Of a stretch of DNA of 64,000 nucleotides, positions 54,433-61,951 are shown in pieces. Under the pieces are notes generated by a model, which had not been told where the DNA came from, did not search any database, and worked only from the letters and a program-made list of their open reading frames with translations. The position numbers were made by a program, and so were the translations under genes. Within the stretch, counting starts at the first letter, position 1. Each line of letters opens with the position of its first letter. This stretch comes from Candidatus Eremiobacteraceae bacterium. Lineage in GTDB: Bacteria; Vulcanimicrobiota; Vulcanimicrobiia; Eremiobacterales; Eremiobacteraceae. Location: NCBI GenBank assembly GCA_035314825.1, contig DATFYX010000001.1:1-64000 (forward strand), written 5' to 3'.

Positions 54433-56276
54433 GATCCCGCAACCTCATCGCCGCCGTCGTCGTGCTCGCGCTGCTCGTGAGCGCGATGCCGCGTGCCGCG
54501 CGCGCCGATCTGCAGATCGGGCGTTTCTCGGTCGAGTTCCGCAATTCGAACTACAATCTGAAGACGGGCGATATCGTGCTCACCGGCGGGGTGAGCGGCA
54601 AGGGGCCGGACGGCGATTTCCGCGCCGACCGCGCGTTCGGCAATCGCGAGCGCCAAGAGATCACGTTAGTGGGCAATGTCCAAGCCCATCGCAAGTCCGC
54701 GGGCACGCCGATCACGCTCAACAGCGACACCGCGACCATCGACGAGCGCAACAAGACCTACATCGCCTCGGGGAACGTCAGCGCGATCGTCGGCGCGAGG
54801 ACGATGAGTGCCGACCAGATGCGCCTCGACGACGCGGCCCATGTGTTCACCCTTGGCGGCAACGTGCACATCACCGAAGCGGGCCGCTCGCTCGCGACCG
54901 ATCAATTGGTGTATCACGACGATTCCGGTGTCATCACGGCGCCCGGGCCGGTCAGCGGCACCACGGATAACGGCGATTTCAGCGCCGACCGCGCCGACGG
55001 CAACGTCAAGCTGGGCCAGGTCACGCTGACGGGCGACGTCGTGCTCCATTCGGGCGCCGCAGCGAACGGGCCGTCGAAGGAACCGGTCGCGCTCTACGCC
55101 GACGTCCTTCACTACGACGGCCAGGCCAAGACGGTGACAGCGACCGGCAGCGTCAAGATCGAACAAGGCACGCAGGTGGTGACGGCGCCGCTGCTGAGCT
55201 TGGACAACGCGACCGGCGATCTCCACTTGAGCGGCGGCGTGCACGGCGAGCAGCCGCCCGATCGCACGTTCGACACCGAACAGCTCACGTACAACGTCGA
55301 TACGGGCGCGATCACCGTTCCCGGAGCGATCCGCGGGTCGGCTCGCGAGGGCGACTTCGCTGCGGATAGCGTGCGCGGCAACATGAAGACGCGCGTGTAC
55401 GATCTGACGGGCCATGCCGTCGTGCGCACGTCGGGCAAGCGCGCGACCGGCGCCAACCAGACGCCGACCGCGCTCAAAGCCGACCACATCCATATCGACG
55501 AGGCGCACAAGCGCTACGTCGCAGAGGGCAACGCGACGATCGCGCAGGCCACGCGCACGGTGAGCGCGCCGCTGCTGACCTTCGACGACGTGGTGCACGT
55601 CGTGAAGCTGACGGGCGGCGTCCACGCGACGGAACAGCCTGATCGCAGCGCGGATACCGCCGAAGTGATCTACCATTCTGACACGGGGGCCATCTCGGCG
55701 CCGTCTCAGGTCACGGGCCGCTCGACGACCGACGCGTTCCGGGCCGATCGCGCCACCGGGAACACGAAGAACAACCTCTTCAATCTGGACGGCAACGTCG
55801 TCATGCGACGGCAGACGCCGCAAGACAAAGATCCTACGGTGCTGACCGCGTCGCACGTGCGCATCGACGGCGCCACCAAGACCTACACGGCCACCGGCAA
55901 TCCGAAGGTCACGCAGGGCACGAAGTGGATGACCGGTCAGGTCATCAGCCTCAACGACTCGACCCACTTGCTGCACGTCACCGGCGGCGTGCATGCGGAG
56001 CAGCCGCACGGCCGGACGTTCGACACGCCAGAATTGACCTACAACACGCAGAGCGATTACTTCAAGATGCTGGGCGGGATCATGGCGATTTTCCCGCTCT
56101 CCAACGCGTCGTCGACGCCGACGCCGTTCCCGACTCCCAGCGGCAATCTCTCCCCGCAAGCGCCCTCGCCGTTCCAGAACGAGTCCATGCCGGCGCAGTA
56201 CGCCTCGCCATCACCCACGCCCGCGCCCACGCCGTCGCCCACCGCGACTTCCCCGCCGACCGCAACGCCGCATTAG
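54429..56276 (+). CDS. Large OstA/LptA-like periplasmic protein with four tandem repeats
   Basis: 615 aa. Signal peptide (cleavage near ARA-DLQ, residue 26), then about 530 residues of OstA-type beta strands. Four repeats of ~120-127 residues are marked by GDFRADRAFGN (62), GDFSADRADGN (182), GDFAADSVRGN (308) and DAFRADRATGN (435), and by LxGGVH-x(4)-DR at the repeat ends. The C-terminal ~55 residues are Pro/Ser/Thr-rich (SPTPAPTPSPTATSPP). LptA carries LPS across the periplasm as beta-jellyroll filaments; one long chain could bridge the periplasm. Could also be a non-LPS glycolipid carrier. No LptC/LptB neighbours here. Confidence 0.8.
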   Translation: MRSRNLIAAVVVLALLVSAMPRAARADLQIGRFSVEFRNSNYNLKTGDIVLTGGVSGKGPDGDFRADRAFGNRERQEITLVGNVQAHRKSAGTPITLNSDTATIDERNKTYIASGNVSAIVGARTMSADQMRLDDAAHVFTLGGNVHITEAGRSLATDQLVYHDDSGVITAPGPVSGTTDNGDFSADRADGNVKLGQVTLTGDVVLHSGAAANGPSKEPVALYADVLHYDGQAKTVTATGSVKIEQGTQVVTAPLLSLDNATGDLHLSGGVHGEQPPDRTFDTEQLTYNVDTGAITVPGAIRGSAREGDFAADSVRGNMKTRVYDLTGHAVVRTSGKRATGANQTPTALKADHIHIDEAHKRYVAEGNATIAQATRTVSAPLLTFDDVVHVVKLTGGVHATEQPDRSADTAEVIYHSDTGAISAPSQVTGRSTTDAFRADRATGNTKNNLFNLDGNVVMRRQTPQDKDPTVLTASHVRIDGATKTYTATGNPKVTQGTKWMTGQVISLNDSTHLLHVTGGVHAEQPHGRTFDTPELTYNTQSDYFKMLGGIMAIFPLSNASSTPTPFPTPSGNLSPQAPSPFQNESMPAQYASPSPTPAPTPSPTATSPPTATPH

Positions 56277-56279
56277 CAC

Positions 56280-56297
56280 GGTCGAGTAAACTCGACC
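56280..56297. repeat. REP-like palindrome, copy 5, after the LptA-like gene
   Basis: GGTCGAGT-AA-ACTCGACC; read on the minus strand it is preceded by GGAGCGG as in copies 2 and 3, with one extra G. The arms differ from other copies in a paired fashion (AGT/ACT). Lies between convergent genes and might act as a terminator hairpin. Confidence 0.7.
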
Positions 56298-56310
56298 CGC
56301 TCCATACCGT

Positions 56311-57594
56311 TTAGGGTTCGAAGAACGTCCGGTCTTTGAGCTCGTCGGGCAGATGCTGCTGCTCGATCTTGGCATCGGGGAAGTCGTGCGCGTACTGATA
56401 GTCCTTGCCGTATCCGAGCTGCTTCATCAATCCGGTGGCAGCGTTGCGCAGGTGCAGCGGCACCGGCAGCGTGCCCGTCTCCTCGATCGCCTGTCGCGCA
56501 GCCGCATATGCCCGCAAGCCCGAGTTGCTCTTCTTCGCCCGCGCCAGATAGAGCGTCGCCTCCACGAGCGGGAACATCGCTTCGGGCATCCCGATGGCGT
56601 GCGCGGCATAGTGCGCGGCGGTCGCGATCGGCAGCGCCTGGGGATCGCCAAGCCCCACATCTTCGCCTGCCAGAATGACCAGCCGGCGGGCGATGAACAT
56701 CGGATCCTCGCCTGCCTCGAGCATGCGGGCTAGCCAATACACCGCGGCATCCGGGTCGCTGCCGCGCACGGACTTGATGAACGCCGAGATAAGATCGTAG
56801 TGCTCGTCGCCGGCGCGATCGTAACGCAGCGCGCGCCGCTGCATCGCCTCCTCGACGTCGCGCGGCTCGATCACCGGCGCGGGCGTGCCGCGACTGGCCG
56901 CGATCTCCGAGGCCAGCTCCAAGGCGTTGAGCGCCGAGCGCGCGTCGCCGTCGGCGAGCGCGATAAGCTTGGCGCGCGCTTCCGGCGCGAGGCGCACGGC
57001 GCAAGGCAGTCCGCGGTCGCGGTCGGCGATCGCTCGATCGACGATCGTGCCGATCTCATCCGGCCCGAGCGGTGCGAGGACGAAGACGCGGCTGCGCGAC
57101 AGTAGCGCGCTGTTCACTTCGAACGATGGATTTTCGGTCGTCGCGCCGATGAACGTGATGTCGCCTCGCTCGACGAACGGCAGGATCGCGTCCTGCTGCG
57201 CCTTGTTGAAGCGGTGGATCTCGTCGATGAAGACGATCGTGCCGCCGCGCGCGCGCACGCGCCTGGCGTCGGCGACGATGCGGCGCAGGTCCGCGACGCC
57301 CGCGGTGACGGCGGAGAGGCCGACGAAGCGCGCGCCGACCGCCTTTGCCAGCAGCCGCGCGAGCGTCGTCTTGCCGCTGCCCGGCGGGCCCCACAGCACG
57401 AGCGAGGGGATCTTGCGTTGCTCGGCGGCGGTGCGCAGCGCGGTGCCCGGGCCGATGATGCGCTGCTGGCCGACGAACTCGTCCAACGCGCGCGGCCGCA
57501 TGCGCGCGGCGAGCGGCGCACCGGCCGGCAACGGTTCGTCGCCGCTCTCCGAAGATGGCGGCGCGATCTCGAACAGCCGCGGTTCGTCAGTCAT
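56311..57594 (-). CDS. rarA: Replication-associated recombination AAA+ ATPase RarA (MgsA)
   Basis: 427 aa. PLAARMRPRALDEFVGQ, Walker A LWGPPGSGKTTLARLLA, Walker B TIVFIDEIHRFNKAQQD, GATTENPSFEVN (sensor 1), GDARSALNALE, and the tetramerisation part with EDVGLGDPQAL and YGKDYQYAHDF. Acts at stalled forks with SSB. Convergent with the LptA-like gene. Confidence 0.94.
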   Translation of the reverse strand: MTDEPRLFEIAPPSSESGDEPLPAGAPLAARMRPRALDEFVGQQRIIGPGTALRTAAEQRKIPSLVLWGPPGSGKTTLARLLAKAVGARFVGLSAVTAGVADLRRIVADARRVRARGGTIVFIDEIHRFNKAQQDAILPFVERGDITFIGATTENPSFEVNSALLSRSRVFVLAPLGPDEIGTIVDRAIADRDRGLPCAVRLAPEARAKLIALADGDARSALNALELASEIAASRGTPAPVIEPRDVEEAMQRRALRYDRAGDEHYDLISAFIKSVRGSDPDAAVYWLARMLEAGEDPMFIARRLVILAGEDVGLGDPQALPIATAAHYAAHAIGMPEAMFPLVEATLYLARAKKSNSGLRAYAAARQAIEETGTLPVPLHLRNAATGLMKQLGYGKDYQYAHDFPDAKIEQQHLPDELKDRTFFEP

Positions 57595-57598
57595 GCGC

Positions 57599-58333
57599 TT
57601 AACGCCGCAGCGCGGCCACGGTGCGCATCCAGCTCAGGATCTCGCCCACCGTCACCTTCGACACGCCGCGCTCACGATTGCGGAACGAGATGGGCACCTC
57701 GACGATGCGCGCATCGGACGACGCCGATTCGAAAAGCAGCTCGGGCACCATCGAGTAGCCGGTGGATTTGAGTTTGGCGAGGCGCATGTGGCGCAGCAAC
57801 CCGCTCGAGTACAGTCGAAAGCCCGACGTGCAGTCGCGCACGCGTAGTCCGAGCAGCATGCGCGCCATCGCATTGGCGACCGCGCTGTTCATCTTGCGCG
57901 CCATCGAGAAGTTCTCGACCGAGCCGCCGCGCACGTAGCGGGAGCCGATGACGAGATCGGCATCGCCCGCGTCGATGTACCCGAGCATGACGGGCAGCGC
58001 CGCCGGATCGTGCGAGCCGTCGGCGTCCATCGTCGCGATCGCCGCATAGCCGGCGTCGAGGCCGTATTGAAAGCCGGCGATATACGCGGTGCCCAGACCG
58101 AGTTTGCCTGCCCTGCTGACCAGCGCGATGCGCGGATCGCGCGATCGCATCGCCGTGACCAGCGCGGCGGTCCCGTCAGGGGACGCGTCGTCTACCACCA
58201 ACACATCCAAGCGCGGCGACGCAGCGAGCACCGCTTGCACGGTGGCGCGGATGTTGTCGGCCTCTTGGTAGGTCGGGAGGACGACCAGGCAACGCCCGGC
58301 CGCCGCGGACATGTCGTCAGAAGTCACGGGCAC
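57599..58333 (-). CDS. Polyprenyl-phosphate sugar transferase (dolichol-P-mannose synthase-like GT2)
   Basis: 244 aa. VVLPTYQEADNIRATV, VVDDASPDGTAALV, GLGTAYIAGFQYGLD, ATMDADGSHDPAALP (DxD), GSRYVRGGS and DCTSGFRLYS are typical of polyprenol monophosphomannose synthases without membrane domains. Donates lipid-linked sugar, possibly for the DUF2079/GT-C type enzymes. Start uncertain: GTG 58333, GTG 58327 or ATG 58312 (MSAAAGRCLVVLP). 4 nt before rarA. Confidence 0.87.
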   Translation of the reverse strand: MPVTSDDMSAAAGRCLVVLPTYQEADNIRATVQAVLAASPRLDVLVVDDASPDGTAALVTAMRSRDPRIALVSRAGKLGLGTAYIAGFQYGLDAGYAAIATMDADGSHDPAALPVMLGYIDAGDADLVIGSRYVRGGSVENFSMARKMNSAVANAMARMLLGLRVRDCTSGFRLYSSGLLRHMRLAKLKSTGYSMVPELLFESASSDARIVEVPISFRNRERGVSKVTVGEILSWMRTVAALRR

Positions 58334-58381
58334 AGGGCTTCGGCGCCGGGGTTCGCCCGACCCCGCCGCGAAACGACGCGC

Positions 58382-59569
58382 ATGGCCGTCTATCTCGACA
58401 ATGCCGCCACCACGGCGCTGCGCGCCGAGGCGCTCGACGCGATGCTGCCGTATCTGCGCGCGGAGTACGCCAACCCGTCAAGCCCGCATTCATCGGGCCA
58501 GCGGGTGCGGCGCGCGCTCGACGAGGCGCGCGAGCGCACGGCCGCTGCGATCGGCGCGCGACCGGCCGAGATCGTCTTCACCGGCAGCGGCTCGGAGGCC
58601 GACAATCTTGCGCTGTTCGGCCTCGTGGCGGCCGGCGCCGGCCGCGGACATCTGATCATCAGCGCCATCGAGCATCATGCCGTGCTGCATGCGGCCGACG
58701 TCGTACGCGCGCGCGGCCACACCGTGACGACACTGCCGGTCGACCGCGACGGGTTCGTCTCCGAGGATGCGCTCGCAGGGGCGTTGGAGGCGAACGCGGG
58801 CGCGACGTTGGTGAGCGTGATGCACGCCAACAACGAGATCGGCACGATCGAGCGCATCGAGCGGCTCGCCGCGATCGCGCACGCGCGCCGCGCGCTGTTC
58901 CATACCGACGCCGTGCAGACGGTCGGGCACATCGGCGTCGACGTGAAGGCGCTCGGCGTCGACGCGCTGTCGCTGTCCGCGCACAAGTTCGAGGGACCAA
59001 AGGGCGTCGGCGCGCTGTACGTGCGCTCCGGCGTTCACCCCGCGCCGCTGATCCACGGCGGCGGACAAGAAGGCGGCCGGCGCGCCGGCACCGAGAACGT
59101 CGCCGGCGTCGTCGGCTTGGCGACCGCGCTCGATCTGGCGGTGCGCAGCGTCGCGCGCCACGCAGCGGCGACCAGCGCCCTGCGCGACGAGCTGATCGAG
59201 AGCGTGCTCGCGCGCATCCCTGGATCGGCGCTCAACGGCTCGCGCAGCGAGCGGCTGCCCAATAACGCGAGCCTTCGCTTCGACGGCATCGACGGCCAGA
59301 CGATGGTGCTCGCCCTGGACGTGGTCGGCTTCGAGGTCTCGACGGGCAGCGCGTGCACGTCGGGGTCGCTCGAGCCGTCGCACGTGCTTACCGCCGCGGG
59401 ATTGGACGCTGCGCAAGCCCGGGGAACGGTCCGCTTCTCGCTCGGCCGGGGCACGACCAAAGCCGATATCGCGAGTTTGCTTTCGCATCTCCCGGGTATG
59501 ATAGAGAGGTTACGCTCGCTGTCGGCTGCACTCGTACCTGGGGGAGGTCCCTCACGCGCCCGAGAATGA
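58382..59569 (+). CDS. Cysteine desulfurase (NifS/IscS family)
   Basis: 395 aa. VYLDNAATTALRAEAL, FTGSGSEADNLAL, SAIEHHAVLHA, MHANNEIGTIE, SLSAHKFEGPKGVGAL with the PLP Lys and STGSACTSGSLEPSHVL with the active-site Cys. Supplies sulfur for Fe-S clusters and thio-tRNA; could also feed selenium to SelD. No iscU or trmU beside it. Divergent from the GT2 gene. Confidence 0.93.
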   Translation: MAVYLDNAATTALRAEALDAMLPYLRAEYANPSSPHSSGQRVRRALDEARERTAAAIGARPAEIVFTGSGSEADNLALFGLVAAGAGRGHLIISAIEHHAVLHAADVVRARGHTVTTLPVDRDGFVSEDALAGALEANAGATLVSVMHANNEIGTIERIERLAAIAHARRALFHTDAVQTVGHIGVDVKALGVDALSLSAHKFEGPKGVGALYVRSGVHPAPLIHGGGQEGGRRAGTENVAGVVGLATALDLAVRSVARHAAATSALRDELIESVLARIPGSALNGSRSERLPNNASLRFDGIDGQTMVLALDVVGFEVSTGSACTSGSLEPSHVLTAAGLDAAQARGTVRFSLGRGTTKADIASLLSHLPGMIERLRSLSAALVPGGGPSRARE

Positions 59570-59582
59570 CTGAGGTCCTCAT

Positions 59583-59984
59583 ATGAGCACGCAAGATTTC
59601 ATGTGGTTGGCCATCGGGATCGCGAGCCTCGCCATCGGCGGCGGTCTGCTGTACGTCTTCATCCGCCTGGGGATGCTGCTGACGCAGTCGCAGGCCACGC
59701 TGGCCAAAGCGGACGGCAAGCTCGACCAGCTCGACGTGCCCATTTTGAAGACGATGGACTCGGTCGGCAACATCGCCAACAGCGTCGACAGCATGGTCGC
59801 CCGCGTCGACCGGGTCACCGCGGTCGCAGAGCGCGCCGCCGGCGCGGTGGACAAGGCGACGGACGCGGCCAGCTCGAGCATCGCGCCGACGGTCGCGAAG
59901 ATCGCGAGCCTGATCGCCGGCGTCAGCGCCGGGGCGCGCGCCTTCCTCACCAAGTCGCGCGGCAAAGACAACGGATCGAATTGA
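59583..59984 (+). CDS. DUF948 (YtxG-like) membrane-anchored protein
   Basis: 133 aa. N-terminal membrane helix (WLAIGIASLAIGGGLLYVFIRL) then a coiled-coil segment (KLDQLDVPILKTMDSVGNI, VDSMVARVDRVTAVAERAAG) as in DUF948. Related proteins are general-stress proteins next to YtxH. First gene of a run leading to a SigB-type sigma factor. Confidence 0.8.
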   Translation: MSTQDFMWLAIGIASLAIGGGLLYVFIRLGMLLTQSQATLAKADGKLDQLDVPILKTMDSVGNIANSVDSMVARVDRVTAVAERAAGAVDKATDAASSSIAPTVAKIASLIAGVSAGARAFLTKSRGKDNGSN

Positions 59985-59994
59985 AGGAGACGAC

Positions 59995-60339
59995 ATGGAC
60001 AACGATCGCAGCAATTCAGGAGTAGGTTTTCTCTCGGGCCTCGTGATCGGCGCGTTCGCCGGTGCGGTGCTCGCGCTGGTGCTCGCGCCGCAAACGGGCG
60101 AAGAGACGCGCGAATTGATCACCGGCAAGGCGCAAGAGGCGCGCGGCAAAGCGATGGACCTCGCCTCGGACCTGCGCGATCTCGCCAATCAACTGGCCGA
60201 CGACCTGCGCAAGCAAGCGGACGATCTGGCCAAGCGCACGCGCGTCGCGTATGAATCGACCGCCAAACGCGCCGACAGCGCGGTCAACGCGGCCAAGCAC
60301 GCCGCGCAATCCAAGATCGACGAGCTTTCGAACGGGTAG
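59995..60339 (+). CDS. YtxH-like (gas-vesicle-type) stress protein
   Basis: 114 aa. GFLSGLVIGAFAGAVLALVLAPQTGEETREL is the YtxH N-terminal helix and motif (split: LSGLVIGAFAGAVLALVLA, then PQTGEETREL), followed by an amphipathic helix of Ala/Lys/Asp repeats resembling LEA/apolipoprotein helices. AAGGAGACGAC before the ATG. Probably expressed with the sigma-factor module below. Confidence 0.85.
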   Translation: MDNDRSNSGVGFLSGLVIGAFAGAVLALVLAPQTGEETRELITGKAQEARGKAMDLASDLRDLANQLADDLRKQADDLAKRTRVAYESTAKRADSAVNAAKHAAQSKIDELSNG

Positions 60340-60346
60340 GTCCAGC

Positions 60347-60694
60347 GTGGACATCAACGTGGACGTCAAAGAGATCCCCGGCAAGAACGGCGTGCGGGTC
60401 GTCGACCTCAACGGCGAGATCGACGTCTATACGTCGCCGCGCGTCAAAGAGACGATCAGCGAGCTGATCGATCAAGGCCACTACGATCTCATCATCAACC
60501 TCGAGAACGTGCGCTATATCGATTCGACCGGCTTGGGCGTGCTGATCGGCGGCCTCAAACGCGTGCGCGAGCACAGCGGAACGGTCAACCTCATCTGCAC
60601 CAATCCGCAGATCAAGAAGATCTTCGATATCACCGGCCTGGTGAAGATCTTCGGGATCTACGATTCGGAAGCGAGCGCAAGCGCGGCGCTATGA
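60347..60694 (+). CDS. Anti-sigma factor antagonist (RsbV/SpoIIAA type, STAS domain)
   Basis: 115 aa, GTG start. VRVVDLNGEIDVYTSPRVKE and NVRYIDSTGLGVLIGGLKR, with the conserved phosphorylatable Ser in IDSTGLG, then FDITGLVKIFGIYDSE. Unphosphorylated form binds the kinase and frees the sigma factor. Overlaps the kinase gene by 4 nt. Confidence 0.92.
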   Translation: MDINVDVKEIPGKNGVRVVDLNGEIDVYTSPRVKETISELIDQGHYDLIINLENVRYIDSTGLGVLIGGLKRVREHSGTVNLICTNPQIKKIFDITGLVKIFGIYDSEASASAAL

Positions 60695-61146
60695 TCTCGC
60701 CCGCAGACGAGGCCCTCGCGAACAACACCATCGAGCTGCGGCTGCCGAGCAAGGCCGAGTGGGTCGGCGTCGCCCGGCTCGCCGTCGCCGGCATCGCCAG
60801 CCGGCTCGAGTTTTCCATCGAAGACATCGAAGACCTCAAGCTCTCGGTGGCAGAGGCATACACCAACTGCATCCAGCACGCCGACGACAGCGGCGAAGTG
60901 CGCATCATCTGCACGATCCATCCGGAGAAGCTCGTCGTGATGGTCCGCGATCGAGGCAAGGGCTTCAAGGGCGCCACCGTCGCACCGCGCCGTCTCGGCG
61001 AGCCGCAAGAGGGTGGACTCGGCGTGTTCCTCATCAGAACCTTGATGGACGACGTGACCTATGAGGTCGATCCGGGGCGCGGCACCCGCCTGACGATGAC
61101 CAAGCACGTCCGTCCTGCGTCCGGCTCGCGTGAGCGCGGAGCCTAG
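60691..61146 (+). CDS. Anti-sigma factor serine kinase (RsbW/SpoIIAB type)
   Basis: 151 aa, GHKL/HATPase_c2 fold: LSVAEAYTNCIQHA (N-box), VRDRGKGFKG (G1), GGLGVFLIRTLMDDVTY (G2). Phosphorylates the antagonist and binds the sigma factor. Overlaps the sigma gene by 17 nt. Confidence 0.92.
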   Translation: MISPADEALANNTIELRLPSKAEWVGVARLAVAGIASRLEFSIEDIEDLKLSVAEAYTNCIQHADDSGEVRIICTIHPEKLVVMVRDRGKGFKGATVAPRRLGEPQEGGLGVFLIRTLMDDVTYEVDPGRGTRLTMTKHVRPASGSRERGA

Positions 61147-61942
61147 AGCTCCCAACGCCGACCGTCAAACCGTGCGCTTCGACAAGCAGCGCGTGCGGTC
61201 GCTTTTCGCGTCGTTCGCGGCGTCGCGCGATCCGCAGGTGCGGGAGCAGCTCGTCATCGAGCATCTCAATCTGGTGCGCTACCTCGCGTCGCGTTTCGCC
61301 AATCGCGGCGAACCGCTCGACGACCTGATCCAGGTCGGCATGCTCGGGCTCATCAAAGCCATCGACCGCTTCGAGCCGGAGCGCGGTCTGGAGTTCACCA
61401 CGTACGCGACGCCGACCGTCATCGGCGAGATCAAGCGCCACTTCCGCGACAAGGGCTGGGCCATACGCGTGCCGCGCCGCTTGCAGGAGCTCAACGCCGC
61501 GGTCAATCGCGCCGTCGACACGATGTCGGTGGAGCTCGGCCGGCCGCCCACGATCGCCGAACTCGCCGCTGCGCTCGGGGCCGGCGAAGAAGAAGTCATC
61601 GAAGCGCACGAGCTCGGGCAGGCGTATGCGCCGCTTTCGCTCGACGTCGACCTCGCCGGTGAGGGCGAAGGCAAGAGCGCGACTCTGCGCGATTATCTGG
61701 GCGCCGCCGACCCCGCGATGCAGTTGGCCGAAGATCGCGATCTGCTGGAACGGGCGTTCGCGCGCCTCGACCGCCGCGAGCGCGTCATCCTCTACCTGCG
61801 GTTCTACGAAAACGCCTCGCAGTCGGACATCGCCCGGCGCCTGCAGGTCTCGCAGATGCACGTCTCGCGCCTGCAACAGCGCGCGCTCGCCAAGATGAAG
61901 GGCCTCGCCCAAGAAGAGTCGCGCCCCGATCACGCAAACTAG
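61130..61942 (+). CDS. SigB/SigF-family RNA polymerase sigma factor
   Basis: 270 aa, GTG start. Region 2 DLIQVGMLGLIKAIDRFEP with FTTYATPTVIGEIKRHFRD, region 3 VPRRLQELNAAVNRAVD, region 4 RVILYLRFYENASQSDIARRLQVSQ (in parts YLRFYENASQSDIARRL, VSQMHVSRLQQRAL). The antagonist-kinase-sigma order is the partner-switching unit of SigB/SigF regulators, usually for general stress or stationary phase. Confidence 0.93.
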   Translation: MSAEPRAPNADRQTVRFDKQRVRSLFASFAASRDPQVREQLVIEHLNLVRYLASRFANRGEPLDDLIQVGMLGLIKAIDRFEPERGLEFTTYATPTVIGEIKRHFRDKGWAIRVPRRLQELNAAVNRAVDTMSVELGRPPTIAELAAALGAGEEEVIEAHELGQAYAPLSLDVDLAGEGEGKSATLRDYLGAADPAMQLAEDRDLLERAFARLDRRERVILYLRFYENASQSDIARRLQVSQMHVSRLQQRALAKMKGLAQEESRPDHAN

Positions 61943-61951
61943 TCCTACGGG

